From contig JAQGIP010000077.1 of NCBI GenBank assembly GCA_028291055.1, positions 62,001 through 126,000 on the forward strand: 64,000 nucleotides of DNA. Reading direction: 5' to 3'. Source of the stretch: Caulobacter sp. (GTDB lineage Bacteria; Pseudomonadota; Alphaproteobacteria; Caulobacterales; Caulobacteraceae). A model generated the notes under the pieces. That model was not told the DNA's origin and did no database searches. It saw only the letters and a program-made list of their open reading frames with translations. Positions 32,129 through 42,365 of the stretch are shown here, one piece after another; within the stretch, counting starts at the first letter, position 1; every line of letters begins with the position of its first letter. Made by a program: the position numbers and the translations under genes.

Positions 32129-32563
32129 TCAGAGGTCGAGGATGCTCTCGATGCGGCCCTTGGCCCGGGCGTGGATCTCGCGGTCCTCGACCATGCCGGG
32201 CAGACGACGGCGGATGCCGTCCTTGCCCCGGGCCCGTCCACTGTCGCCCTCGGTGGGAATCCAGAATTCGGCCGCCGGCTTGTCCTTGTCGGCCATGGCG
32301 CTGAGCAGGGCCGCCAGCAGGGCCGCGATCCCCGCCGCCGCCAGGGTCGGCCACAGGCTGGAGACGCCGGTCCCGGCGACATGGCTCACCGCCGCCGCCA
32401 TCGTTTCGTGGCCGTCGTCCTGGGCCAGGAGTTTGCCCACCAGCATCAGCCCGCCCTGAACCCCGCCGCTCACCGCCACCGCCAACGCCGGGGCAAGCAG
32501 CCACGGCCGCACGAATACGCCCAGTGCGGCTCCCAGTACGGCGGCGGCGATCATGACGATCAT
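32129..32563 (-). CDS. hypothetical membrane protein
   Basis: A 144-residue protein with three hydrophobic stretches (about 3-18, 22-45, 70-90) and a polar basic C-terminus containing GDSGRARGKDGIRRRLPGMVEDREIHARAKGRIESI, which may be cytosolic. I do not recognise a family. It is divergent from the acyl-CoA dehydrogenase gene and stands alone. The 260 bp between it and the CC_3452 gene hold no other gene. Confidence 0.6.
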   Translation of the reverse strand: MIVMIAAAVLGAALGVFVRPWLLAPALAVAVSGGVQGGLMLVGKLLAQDDGHETMAAAVSHVAGTGVSSLWPTLAAAGIAALLAALLSAMADKDKPAAEFWIPTEGDSGRARGKDGIRRRLPGMVEDREIHARAKGRIESILDL

Positions 32564-32755
32564 GGAGTAATTCTACTTACCCCACCCTCCACCAACGTTA
32601 ACAGCCGATGGACGCATCGTCGCGGGCGCGCCCGCTGTCGTGGCGTCAGCGTTCCGCCGCGTCACCGTTGCGGCGGCCGGTTGGGGGCGCATACTGGTCT
32701 TCAACAGCGGCCGAACACGCTCCGCGCCCATAAGACTTGAATGAGAGGAAGCCCC

Positions 32756-34084
32756 ATGGACTTCAGCATGCCGCCGGAGCTGAGCGCCTACCTCGCCGAA
32801 CTCGACGCCTTCATCGAAGACAAGATCGCGCCGCTGCAGGCCAAGGACGACAACGAGCGCTTTTTCGATCACCGCCGCGAAAACGCCCGCACCGATTGGG
32901 ACAACAACGGCCTGCCGCGCAGGGAATGGGAAGAGCTGCTGGCCCAGGCCCGCAAGCTGGCCGACGAGGCCGGCCACTATCGTTATGCCTGGCCCACGGA
33001 CATGGGCGGCAAGGCGGGCAGCCACCTGTCGATGGCGGTGATCCGCGAACACCTGGCGGCCAAGGGCCTGGGGCTGTTCAACGATCTGCAGACCGAACAC
33101 TCCATCGTCGGCAACAACCCCTTCGTGCTGCTGTTCAAGGAGTTCGCGACGCCGGAGCAGTATGCCCGCGACGGCGAGGCGCTGCTCAACGGCGCCATGC
33201 GCGCGGCCTTCGGGCTGACCGAACCCAACCACGGCTCCGACGCCACCTTCATGGAGACGCGCGGTTGGCGCGAGGACAAGGACGGCAAGCCCGGCTGGCG
33301 CATCAAGGGCGAGAAGATGTGGACCACCGGCATGCATGTGGTCAGCCACGTCATGGTCTTCACCCGCACCAGCGGCGAGGACGGCGACGCCAAGGGCATC
33401 ACCTGCTTCATCGTGCCGCGCGATCAGATCAAGATCGAGGAGTGGATGTGGACCTTCAACATGCCCACCGACCACCCGCGCATCTCCTTCGACGCCTGGG
33501 TTCCGGAGGACGCCTACTGGGGCGAGATCGGCAAGGGCCTGGGCATCGGCCAGTCCTTCGTCCACCAGAACCGCATCCGCCAGGCGGCCTCCTCGCTGGG
33601 CGCGGCGGTCTACTGCATAGAAGAGAGTGTAAAGTACGCGCGCGAGCGCAAACCTTTCGGCAAGCCCCTGTCGGACAACCAGGCCATCCAGTTCCCCCTG
33701 GTGGAGCTGGCCACCCAGGCCGAGATGCTGCGCCTTTTGATCCGCAAGACCGCGTGGGACATGGACCACATGGAGCACAAGCAGATCGAGAAGGAGATCT
33801 CCGACAAGGTCTCCATGTGTAACTACTGGGCAAACCGGCTGTGCTGCGAGGCCGCCGACCGGGCCATGCAGGTGCACGGCGGCATGGGCTACTCCCGCCA
33901 CAAGGCCTTCGAGCACATCTACCGCCACCACCGCCGCTACCGCATCACCGAGGGGTCGGAAGAAATCCAGATCCGCAAGGTGGCGGCCTTCCTGTTCGGA
34001 TATCTGGGCCCCAAGCGTAAGCTGTTCGCCGAGCAGGCGGCGGCCAAGAACGAGTACGTCCAACCCACCCCCTCACGCGCCTGA
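32756..34084 (+). CDS. acyl-CoA dehydrogenase family protein
   Basis: A 442-residue flavoenzyme of the acyl-CoA dehydrogenase family. It has FGLTEPNHGSDATFMETR (FAD and substrate region), GEKMWTTGMHV, KPFGKPLSDNQAIQFPLVEL, and the C-terminal QVHGGMGYSRHKAFEHIYRHHRRYRITEGSEEIQ. It catalyses alpha,beta-desaturation of an acyl-CoA. The ATG at 32756 follows GAGAGGAA. The gene is followed by a GFA-family gene 17 bp downstream. Specific substrate unknown. Confidence 0.92.
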   Translation: MDFSMPPELSAYLAELDAFIEDKIAPLQAKDDNERFFDHRRENARTDWDNNGLPRREWEELLAQARKLADEAGHYRYAWPTDMGGKAGSHLSMAVIREHLAAKGLGLFNDLQTEHSIVGNNPFVLLFKEFATPEQYARDGEALLNGAMRAAFGLTEPNHGSDATFMETRGWREDKDGKPGWRIKGEKMWTTGMHVVSHVMVFTRTSGEDGDAKGITCFIVPRDQIKIEEWMWTFNMPTDHPRISFDAWVPEDAYWGEIGKGLGIGQSFVHQNRIRQAASSLGAAVYCIEESVKYARERKPFGKPLSDNQAIQFPLVELATQAEMLRLLIRKTAWDMDHMEHKQIEKEISDKVSMCNYWANRLCCEAADRAMQVHGGMGYSRHKAFEHIYRHHRRYRITEGSEEIQIRKVAAFLFGYLGPKRKLFAEQAAAKNEYVQPTPSRA

Positions 34085-34101
34085 GCCAAGGGAGACGAAA
34101 G

Positions 34102-34512
34102 ATGCCCAAGATGGTAGGCGGCTGCCTGTGCGGCCAGGTCCGTTACAGCTGCGACGCCGAGCCCTTCGCCCAGGCGGTCTGCCATTGCGCCAACTGCCAG
34201 AGGCAGGCGGCGGCTCCCTTCTCCGTGGTGCTCGGCGTGCCCGAGGCCTCGGTGGAGATCACCGGGACGCTCAAGACCTACGAGGACAAGGGCGATAGCG
34301 GCGCGGTCGTCTATCGCCGCTTCTGCCCCGAATGCGGCTCGCCGATCCTGTCGCAGCCGGCGGCCATGGCGGGCATCGTCTTCCTCAAGGCCGGCACGCT
34401 GGACGACACCAGCTGGCTGGACCCCAAGGTCCACGTCTGGGCCAAGAGCAAGCAGGCCTGGACCGTGCTGCCCGAAGGGGTGATGGCCTTCGACACCGTG
34501 CCGGGCGCCTAG
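34102..34512 (+). CDS. GFA/CENP-V domain protein
   Basis: A 136-residue zinc protein with the GFA pattern of cysteines: GGCLCGQVRYSC, CHCANCQRQ and CPECGSP. The family includes glutathione-dependent formaldehyde-activating enzyme and many proteins of unknown function. It lies 17 bp after the acyl-CoA dehydrogenase gene, probably in the same transcript. Confidence 0.92.
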   Translation: MPKMVGGCLCGQVRYSCDAEPFAQAVCHCANCQRQAAAPFSVVLGVPEASVEITGTLKTYEDKGDSGAVVYRRFCPECGSPILSQPAAMAGIVFLKAGTLDDTSWLDPKVHVWAKSKQAWTVLPEGVMAFDTVPGA

Positions 34513-34614
34513 TCGGGCGGTTAGGTTAAGTCTTCGACAGAATCCGTGCGGACCCCGTCGTGGGGTCCTATATCGTGGGCAGGCCGCGATTGGCGGCCGT
34601 TGATGGGGCCATCC

Positions 34615-35250
34615 ATGACCTTCGCCAAGATGCTCACCCGCATCGTCCCCGTGCTCGCGGTCGCCGCGGCGCTGGCGGGCTGTGGGATCAACACCATTCC
34701 GACCCGCGACGAAGCGGTCAAAGCCAAGTGGGGCGAGGTGCAGAACCAGTACCAGCGCCGCGCCGACCTGGTGCCGCAGCTCGTGGCCACCGTTAAGGGC
34801 GCCGCCGCCCAGGAAAAATCCGTGCTGATCGCCGTGACCGAGGCCCGGGCCAGCGCCGGCAGGGTGCAGGTTGATGCTTCCACCACCACCGACCCCGCAA
34901 AGTTCGGCCAATACCAGGCCAGCCAGGATCGCCTGAGCGGCGCCCTCTTCGCTGTGCGCCAGCTGCAGGAGGCCTATCCGGACCTCAAGACCAACCAGAA
35001 CTTCCTGACCCTTCAGGACCAGCTGGAAGGCACCGAGAACCGCATCACCAACGCGCGGCGCGACTACAATGAGGCCGTGCAGTCCTACAATACCGCGCTT
35101 CGCACCTGGCCGACCCAGATCTGGAAGGGCGACGCCAAGCCGGCCCTGCCCTTCACCGCGGCCCCGTCGTCGCAGGTCGCGCCCACGGTGAGCTTCGACA
35201 CCACCCCGCCGCCGGCGCCCGCCGGCACGACCCCCGTGGCCCCGAAGTAG
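34615..35250 (+). CDS. LemA family lipoprotein
   Basis: A 211-residue protein. The N-terminus ends in a lipobox LAGC (Cys23), so it should be lipid-anchored. The LemA domain follows: NTIPTRDEAVKAKWGEVQNQYQRRADLVPQLV, then RLSGALFAVRQLQEAYPDLKTNQNF and YNEAVQSYNT. The C-terminus is a Pro/Ala/Thr tail. LemA proteins are commonly encoded with TPM-domain proteins, as here. ATG at 34603 is a possible alternative start. Confidence 0.93.
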   Translation: MTFAKMLTRIVPVLAVAAALAGCGINTIPTRDEAVKAKWGEVQNQYQRRADLVPQLVATVKGAAAQEKSVLIAVTEARASAGRVQVDASTTTDPAKFGQYQASQDRLSGALFAVRQLQEAYPDLKTNQNFLTLQDQLEGTENRITNARRDYNEAVQSYNTALRTWPTQIWKGDAKPALPFTAAPSSQVAPTVSFDTTPPPAPAGTTPVAPK

Positions 35251-35255
35251 GGATC

Positions 35256-36038
35256 ATGTCCCGCTTCCCAGCCTGGCTGGCCGGTTGCCTGGCGCTCGCT
35301 TTCGCCCTGGTCGCCGCCCCGGCCTTGGCGGCCCCCACCTTCCCGGCCCTCACCGGCCGGGTGGTGGACGACGCCGCCATCCTGTCGCCTCAGACGGAGG
35401 CCGCCCTCACCGAAAAACTGGCCGGGCTGGAGCAGTCCACCGGCCGGCAGGTGGTGGTGGTCACCCTGCCCTCGCTGCAGGGGCTGGAGATCGAGGACTA
35501 CGGCGTCCAGCTGCTGCGCAAATGGGGCATCGGCGAAAAAGGCAAGAACACGGGCGCGCTGTTCATCGTCGTGCCCAGCGAACGCAAGCTGCGCGTCGAG
35601 GTGGGCTATGGGCTTGAGCCCTATCTGACCGACGCGCTGTCGGGCCAGATCATCCGCCAGGCCGTGGTGCCGAAGTTCAAGGCCGGCGACATGGACGGCG
35701 GCGTGCTGGCCGGGACCAACGCCATCGTCGAGCAGCTGTCCCTGCCCGACGACCAGGCCAAGGCCCGAGTGGCCGCGGCCCCCGTGAAATCCAACGCCAA
35801 GTGGAACGGCTCCACCCTCGGCGCCCTGTTCTTCTTTATCTTCCTGGCCTTCATGGTCTCGCGCATCTTCGGCGGTGGCCGTCGCGGCGGGGGCGGCCTG
35901 GCCGGGGCCCTGCCCTGGATCATCCTGGGCGGCCTGAGCGGACGCGGCGGCCGTGACGACTGGGGCGGCGGCGGCGGAGGCGGGTTCTCCGGCGGCGGCG
36001 GATCCGGCGGCGGCGGCGGCGCCTCGGGGAGCTGGTGA
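35256..36038 (+). CDS. TPM domain protein (YgcG-like)
   Basis: A 260-residue protein: signal peptide (1-25), TPM domain (about 28-160: GRVVDDAAILSPQTEAAL, VVVVTLPSLQGLEIEDYGVQLLRKWGIGEKGKNTGALFIVVP, RVEVGYGLEPYLTD), a membrane helix (about 188-207), and a very Gly-rich tail (GGGGGGGFSGGGGSGGGGG) ending in SGSW. This is the classic partner of LemA; the tail faces the cytosol or forms a flexible anchor. Five bp after lemA and one bp before the second TPM gene. Confidence 0.94.
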   Translation: MSRFPAWLAGCLALAFALVAAPALAAPTFPALTGRVVDDAAILSPQTEAALTEKLAGLEQSTGRQVVVVTLPSLQGLEIEDYGVQLLRKWGIGEKGKNTGALFIVVPSERKLRVEVGYGLEPYLTDALSGQIIRQAVVPKFKAGDMDGGVLAGTNAIVEQLSLPDDQAKARVAAAPVKSNAKWNGSTLGALFFFIFLAFMVSRIFGGGRRGGGGLAGALPWIILGGLSGRGGRDDWGGGGGGGFSGGGGSGGGGGASGSW

Positions 36039-36039
36039 C

Positions 36040-36744
36040 ATGAAAATCTCCCCCGAAGACAAGGCGCGCATCGCCCAGGCCGTGGCGGAAGCCGAGGCCT
36101 CCACCGCTGGCGAGATCAGCTGCGTGCTGGCCCCGTCGGTCGGCGACTATCGCGAGACGCCCCTGTTCTGGGCGGCGGCGGCCTCGCTGATCATCCCGGC
36201 GGCGGCGCTGCTGCTGGGCTTCAAACCCCAGGCCCTGGCGACGATGTTCGGCGGCTGGTCGGTGGGCCACGCGGCCGACGTGGACGCCACCATCTTCTCG
36301 GCGCTCACCACCTATATCGGCCTGCAGGCGGCGATCTTCGTGGCGGTCGCCCTGATCGTTTCCCTGCCGCCCGTGCGCCGGGCGCTGACGCCGGGCGCCC
36401 GCAAGGCCGAGATGACCCACCGCGCGGCGGTGGCCCAGTTCCAGGCCCTTGGCCTGGCCAATACCCGCGGCCGCACCGGCATCCTGATCTTCGCCGCCGC
36501 CGCCGAACACCGCGCCGAGGTGATCGCCGACGAGGGCATCTTCTCCAAGGCGCCCCAGGCGGTCTGGGACGAGGTGGTCGGCCTGCTGATCGAGGGGCTG
36601 AAGCACGACAAGCCCGGCGACGGCTTCGTGGCCGCCGTTCGCCGCGCCGGCCAGATCCTGGCCGAGCATGTGCCCCCCGACGCCGACAACCCCAATGAGA
36701 CGCCGGACGATCTGGTCATCCTGACCAAGGGCCCGCGCAAGTGA
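36040..36744 (+). CDS. second TPM domain protein (membrane)
   Basis: A 234-residue protein in which the TPM domain is split by two membrane helices: N-terminal TPM start (AEASTAGEISCVLAPSVGDY), helices at about 46-66 and 88-108, then the rest of the domain (RTGILIFAAAAEHRAEVIADEGI). This is the layout of the second TPM protein in LemA-TPM-TPM operons. The start at 36040 comes immediately after the previous stop, and its own stop overlaps the DUF1330 start. Confidence 0.92.
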   Translation: MKISPEDKARIAQAVAEAEASTAGEISCVLAPSVGDYRETPLFWAAAASLIIPAAALLLGFKPQALATMFGGWSVGHAADVDATIFSALTTYIGLQAAIFVAVALIVSLPPVRRALTPGARKAEMTHRAAVAQFQALGLANTRGRTGILIFAAAAEHRAEVIADEGIFSKAPQAVWDEVVGLLIEGLKHDKPGDGFVAAVRRAGQILAEHVPPDADNPNETPDDLVILTKGPRK

Positions 36745-37175
36745 GCGGCTCGATCGATCCGACCCGCCCGCAGTTCGACGCCTTCAAGGCGCTGCCCCGC
36801 GACATGCCGATCCAGATGCTGAACCTCGTGCGCCTGCGCGCGGTGGCCGACTATCCGAAGGATCACCCGGACCACGGCCGGGGGTTCACCGGCCTGGAAG
36901 CCTACCGCGCCTATGGCCGCACCACCGCCGACATCTTCCGCCGCGTCGGCGGCCGCCAGATCTGGGCCGGCAGGCCGGAGACGGTCGTCACCGGGCCCAC
37001 GGACGAACGCTGGGACCTGGCCTTCATCGCCGAATACCCCAACGCCGCCGCCTTTCTCGCCATGGTCACCGACGCGGACTACCGCGAGCACGTGAAGCAC
37101 CGTCAGGCCGGCGTCGAGGACTCGCGATTGATCCGGCTGTCGCCCGTCACGCCCGGCGAGGGGTTCGGCGAGTAG
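36741..37175 (+). CDS. DUF1330 family protein
   Basis: A 144-residue soluble protein of the dimeric ferredoxin-like fold: PIQMLNLVRLRAVADYP at the start, AYRAYGRTTADIFRRVGGRQIWAG and DLAFIAEYPNAAAFLAMVTDADYREHVKHRQ. Function unknown. It starts with GTG overlapping the preceding stop (GTGA), so it is translationally coupled to the TPM gene. Confidence 0.88.
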   Translation: MSGSIDPTRPQFDAFKALPRDMPIQMLNLVRLRAVADYPKDHPDHGRGFTGLEAYRAYGRTTADIFRRVGGRQIWAGRPETVVTGPTDERWDLAFIAEYPNAAAFLAMVTDADYREHVKHRQAGVEDSRLIRLSPVTPGEGFGE

Positions 37176-37181
37176 GCGCCA

Positions 37182-37260
37182 GGGACACGATACCTATTTC
37201 CCCTGACCCGCCGCGCCGGCCGATGCGCCTCGCCTATGGGGAAATAGGTTTCATGTCCCC
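37182..37260. repeat. palindromic element with gggacacgatacctattt arm
   Basis: The arms gggacacgatacctatttcccc (split: 37182-37203) and ggggaaataggtttcatgtcccc (37238-37260) face each other with one or two mismatches. The gggacac/gtgtccc core is shared with the element at 10665-10813. Its right arm covers the last ten bases of the dioxygenase gene including the stop codon. Confidence 0.8.
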
Positions 37261-38270
37261 AGTGCATCCAGCCGGCTGATCACGGCCTTTTCCTTCCAGT
37301 GGTCGCTGACGGTGTTGCGGAACCACGCGGGCCGGTCGGCCAGCACCTCGGTCTCCAGCCACAGCCGCTTCAAGTGCCGGATCTTGCCGGCGGCGCGGTC
37401 GTCCTCATAGGGCGTGCGACCGTGGAGCACGTGGTAGTTGTTGACGAACTGCATGTCGCCCGGCTGGAAGTCCATCATCACCGACCAGCGCCCATCGTTG
37501 GCCGCCTCGGTCATCCACTTCAGGGCCTCGCGGGCCTTTTCGGTCAGGCGCGGCGCATCCTCGTGGCGTTGCGAGGCCAGGATGTAGGGGGCGATCAGGC
37601 GGATGAAGAGCCGGCCATTGTGGTTGGTGAACACCGGCATGGCGTACCAGCCCTTGCGCCCCGGTCCCTGTTCGCCGCGCGCGTCATAGGGCTGGGGCTT
37701 GTAGAGTTCCGCCGCCAGGTCCGGCCGCTCGCGCACCAGGGCGTTGTGCAGCGCCACCGAATTGGCCACCGCCGACAGGCCGCCGGAAACCCCGGTGCGC
37801 AGGCACATCAGCCCGATCAGGTCCGACCCATCGCAGTGGTAGTCCAGGCCGACCAGGCCGATTTCGTTGCCGCGCACGGTGGGGTCGTCGGTGCGCTTGC
37901 CTTGGTCGGTGACGTCCCCCAGCAGGTGGCCATGCTTGTTCTGCGGCCAGGGTTAGCCCAGGTGGGCGCCGATGCCCCAGTAGATCAGGCACATGTCGTC
38001 GTTGTCGTAGCGCTCGCGATCGACGCCCCGGATGCGCACGAAGCCGCGCCCGTTCATCAACTCGTTCTCGATCGTCTTCAGCCGCGCGCTGAGCGTCGGC
38101 AGCGGGAAGTCGGCCTTGCCGACCTCCAGCAGGTCGCGCCCCCGGTTCAACATCACCGCCGCATCGATCTCCGCCAGTTCGCCCGGCGTCAGCACCTCGG
38201 TCCACAGGGCCGGATCGGCCATGTCGGCCGCCGTCCATTCGCAGTCCGTTTCGAGCGGTTGAAGATCCAT
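37251..38270 (-). pseudogene. TauD/TfdA-type dioxygenase gene interrupted by one in-frame TAA
   Basis: The first part (37953-38270) encodes 105 residues ending LIYWGIGAHLG, then a TAA at 37953-37955, then the same frame continues without change (PWPQNKHGHLLGDVTDQG) to 37251. Translation of the second part shows the Fe(II)/2-oxoglutarate motif HCD in DYHCDGSDL and the distal His and Arg in YHVLHGRTP. Apart from the stop, the full 340-codon frame looks intact and undecayed. A single change at a Gln or Glu codon would explain it. It could be a recent pseudogene, a base-call error, or a recoded stop. The gene overlaps nothing and precedes (in expression order follows) an amidohydrolase. Confidence 0.85.
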
Positions 38271-38281
38271 GATCCCGCCTC

Positions 38282-40027
38282 CTATTCCGCCGCCAGGGCG
38301 ACGGGCGCGGCCTGGGATCCGCGCACCAGCCGGCCTGGAAGCGCGCCGGTGGGCTCGCCGTCGCGATAGGTGATCTGGCCCGCGACGATGGTTGCCACAT
38401 AGCCCTTGGCCTTCTGCACCAGCCGCCGCCCGCCGGCCGGCAGGTCGTAGGCGACGGAGGGCGCCAGCAGTTTCAGATTGTCATAGTCGATGACGTTGAG
38501 GTCGGCGCGCCAGCCCGTGGCGATCAGGCCCCGGTCCTCCAACCCCACCGCCTGGGCGGTGTCGCGGGTCTGCATCTTGATGACGTCCGCCAATGCCAAT
38601 TTCGGGCCGCGCGTGCGGTCGCGCGTCCAATGGGTCAGCATCGAGGTCGGGAAGGAGCCGTCGCAGATCATGCCCACATGCGCCCCGCCGTCCGACAGCC
38701 CCGGCACCGTGTCGCGATGGCTGAGCATGGCGTAGCTGGGGTCGAGGTTGCCGTCCGCATAGTTGAGGAAGGGGTGGTAGAGCATGCCGCGCCCGCCATC
38801 CGACAGGATGTGGTCCAGCGCCACCTCCTCCGGCGTGACGCCGCGCGCCCTGGCGATGCCGGCGACGGTGTCGTCCATGGTCGGCTCGTAATCCGGGCTT
38901 TCGGCCATCAGGAACATATTGTCCCAGGCGCGCAGGCTGCTGCCCGCGAACGGCCCGCGCGGCGCGGCGTCATCCATCAGCAGCCGGGCGCGGAAGTCTG
39001 GGTCGGACATCGCCGCCACGCGCTCGGCGTGGGGGAGATCCTTGATTTCCCGATAGACTTCGCTCTGGCTGAACGGGTTCAGCGTCAACTCCAGCCCGAA
39101 CAGCACCCCGACCGGGCGGCCACAGACCTGGGCCTTGACCGGCAGGCCGGCGTCCACCGCCGCCTCGACTCCGGCCAGCAGGATCTTCCAGGATTCCGGC
39201 GCCTTGGGGCTCTGCACCAGGGAGAAGCTGAGCGGCCGCCCGCTCTTCTCCGCCAGCCGGCGGAACATGGCGAACTCTTCCGCCGGATCGGGATGGAAGT
39301 CGGAGACCACCTGCAGCACCCCGCGTCCGGCGGCCTTCAGCCCCATGGCGATGCCCAGCAGTTCGTCCTCACCCGCGTTCAGGGTCGGTGTCGGCTGGCC
39401 GTCGCTGGTGCGGTGATTGAGGGTGCGCGACGTGGAAAAGCCGATAGCCCCCGCCTCCATGGCCTTCTTGGCGATGGCGGCCATGGCCGCGATGTCGGCT
39501 TCCGTCGCCGGTTCGCGGTTGGCCCCGCGCTCACCCATCACGAAGACCCGTAGCGCCGCGTGGGGCAGCTGGGTCGCATAGTCGATGTCGAAGGACCGGC
39601 CCTCGAGACTGTCCAGATATTCCCCGAAGCTCTCCCAGTTCCAGGGCAGGCCCTGGGTCAGCACGGGGAAGGGAATGTCCTCCACCCCCTCCATCAGCCG
39701 GATCAGCCGGTCGTGGTCTTCCGGCTTGCAGGGCGCGAAGCCGACCCCGCAGTTGCCGGCCACGACCGTCGTCACCCCATGCCAGGACGACGGCTGCAGC
39801 CGCTCGTCCCAGGTCGCCTGGCCGTCGTAGTGGGTGTGGATATCGACGAAGCCGGGGGTGACGATCATGCCCCGCGCATCGACCTCTTCGCGGCCGGCCG
39901 GGAGGTTGGGCCCGATGGCGGCGATCAGGCCGTCCTTCACCGCCACGTCCGCCTCGTAGGGCGAGCTGCCCGAACCGTCATAGACGAGGCCGCCCCGCAG
40001 GACGATGTCATAGGCGTGCGCGGCCAT
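38282..40027 (-). CDS. amidohydrolase family protein (D-aminoacylase-like)
   Basis: A 581-residue amidohydrolase. Metal-binding HTH appears in [17 protein letters not shown], followed by [16 protein letters not shown], characteristic of N-acyl-D-amino-acid deacylases and related enzymes; further motifs are [23 protein letters not shown] and the C-terminal [19 protein letters not shown]-type end. It hydrolyses amide bonds in an unknown substrate. The ATG at 40027 opens the domain ([15 protein letters not shown]). It lies 11 bp upstream of the interrupted dioxygenase gene, so the two may form one unit. Confidence 0.92.
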   Translation of the reverse strand: MAAHAYDIVLRGGLVYDGSGSSPYEADVAVKDGLIAAIGPNLPAGREEVDARGMIVTPGFVDIHTHYDGQATWDERLQPSSWHGVTTVVAGNCGVGFAPCKPEDHDRLIRLMEGVEDIPFPVLTQGLPWNWESFGEYLDSLEGRSFDIDYATQLPHAALRVFVMGERGANREPATEADIAAMAAIAKKAMEAGAIGFSTSRTLNHRTSDGQPTPTLNAGEDELLGIAMGLKAAGRGVLQVVSDFHPDPAEEFAMFRRLAEKSGRPLSFSLVQSPKAPESWKILLAGVEAAVDAGLPVKAQVCGRPVGVLFGLELTLNPFSQSEVYREIKDLPHAERVAAMSDPDFRARLLMDDAAPRGPFAGSSLRAWDNMFLMAESPDYEPTMDDTVAGIARARGVTPEEVALDHILSDGGRGMLYHPFLNYADGNLDPSYAMLSHRDTVPGLSDGGAHVGMICDGSFPTSMLTHWTRDRTRGPKLALADVIKMQTRDTAQAVGLEDRGLIATGWRADLNVIDYDNLKLLAPSVAYDLPAGGRRLVQKAKGYVATIVAGQITYRDGEPTGALPGRLVRGSQAAPVALAAE

Positions 40028-40173
40028 GGCGGCCTCCCTTGTCTTATCGTTGTTCACCAGCGTCCGCCCGCCGGCGCGCCTCGTCAAGCACGCCCCGACG
40101 TCACCCCGCGCGGCTTTACGTTCGCGGCAACTGGCGTAACGGAAACTCATCGCCTAGGGTGCCGGCCTCAATT

Positions 40174-40189
40174 TCAAACTAGCGTTTGA
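40174..40189. promoter_or_regulatory. perfect 6-4-6 palindrome, candidate operator of the thiolase gene
   Basis: TCAAACTAGCGTTTGA is a perfect inverted repeat 28 bp before the thiolase ATG, in the gap between divergent genes. Palindromes of the form TCAAAC-N-GTTTGA are known operators of TetR-type fatty-acid regulators (PsrA/FadR class). The regulator is not in the window. Confidence 0.55.
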
Positions 40190-40217
40190 CAGAAAACACG
40201 GAAGGGAACCCGCTCAC

Positions 40218-41405
<1,188 letters not shown>

Positions 41406-41469
41406 ACAAAACGGGGACGGCTGCGCCCCTCCGACCAGGAGAAGCGCGAAATATCCAAAGTGTAAATAG

Positions 41470-41505
41470 GGGGTCTCCGGAGCAATCCGGGGGCCCCTTG
41501 TTCGT
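41470..41505 (+). terminator. probable terminator after the thiolase gene
   Basis: The stem ggggtctccgg / ccgggggcccc (11 bp with two G-U pairs) and loop agcaat are followed by ttgttcgttt. Confidence 0.7.
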
Positions 41506-41639
41506 TTCGGCGGCGCCTATTCCTGATCTGGGCATTGCGCCCCAATCTCGCCTTCAGTCTTAACCGTAAAGGAACGGGTGGAGCGTAGGGTGGCTGATGT
41601 GGCGTACCACTTGCACACGCCAAGGACGGAGAAGCCGTC

Positions 41640-41771
41640 ATGTCCATAAAGCTACTGCTCGCCGGCGCCGCCGCCCTGGCCATCACCGCCGGCCTGATGC
41701 TGCCGATCCCGCACGCGACCCGGGCCGAGGCTCAACAGCCCACGCCCGCCGCCCAGCTCGCCAGCCGCTAG
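41640..41771 (+). CDS. small hydrophobic/secreted peptide, 43 residues
   Basis: A short frame starts at ATG 41640 with AAGGACGGAG upstream. It encodes a hydrophobic stretch (KLLLAGAAALAITAGLMLP) followed by a polar tail EAQQPTPAAQLASR, which would be a signal peptide with a short mature peptide or a single-span membrane peptide. Codon use follows the local GC-rich pattern. Its stop lies next to the stop of the opposite-strand lipoprotein gene. No family recognised. Confidence 0.55.
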   Translation: MSIKLLLAGAAALAITAGLMLPIPHATRAEAQQPTPAAQLASR

Positions 41772-42323
41772 CTACCGGCCCTTACCGCCGGGGTGGGCCG
41801 CGCAGCCCTTGTAGACGCTCTCGCCCACCTTCACCGACGCCTTGTAGGGATACTTGGTGTCGCTCATGCCGTTGTTGCAGGCGGCCTTTTCCACCACCAC
41901 GGTCAGGCGCGAGGCGTCGTCGCCGCCCGCCCAGATGGCCGTGTCGCCGGTGATCACCGGGCCGGCGTTGGGCACGGCCACGTCCGCATGATCGGGCCGC
42001 TTCAGGGTGATGCGTCCGGCGCGGATCTCCGTCGACCAGAAGGGCTCGGTCCCCGCCAGGTTCAGATCGCCCGCGAAGGTCTGGGCCGGAGCCGGCGGCG
42101 GCGGCGCCACCGGGGTTGCGATGGGCGGCGGCGGGCCTGACGCCAAAGGCGCATCCGGATCGGCCCCGGGCGGCAGCGCTTCCGGGGCGGAGGCGGCTTG
42201 CGGCGCGCCCTTGGGCGCATCGGCGGGCGCCTCCAGCGGCCCCTCCTGGCTGTCGTGCGGCTTTGGACCGCAGGCGCTGAGCAGGAGCACAACCGAGGCC
42301 GACAGGATCAAACGCGTGCGCAT
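41772..42323 (-). CDS. COG3650-like lipoprotein
   Basis: A 183-residue protein: lipobox LLSAC (Cys18), a Pro/Ala-rich linker (about 25-85), then a domain starting LAGTEPFWSTEIRAGRITLKRP and ending with two cysteines in EKAACNNGMSDTKYPYKASVKVGESVYKGCA. The GTEPFWS motif and the paired cysteines are like COG3650 and related exported proteins of unknown function. It lies head-to-head with the methyltransferase gene. Confidence 0.8.
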   Translation of the reverse strand: MRTRLILSASVVLLLSACGPKPHDSQEGPLEAPADAPKGAPQAASAPEALPPGADPDAPLASGPPPPIATPVAPPPPAPAQTFAGDLNLAGTEPFWSTEIRAGRITLKRPDHADVAVPNAGPVITGDTAIWAGGDDASRLTVVVEKAACNNGMSDTKYPYKASVKVGESVYKGCAAHPGGKGR

Positions 42324-42365
42324 GGCGCCCCTCCAATATCCGGAAACAGGCTAGTCTGGATTCTG

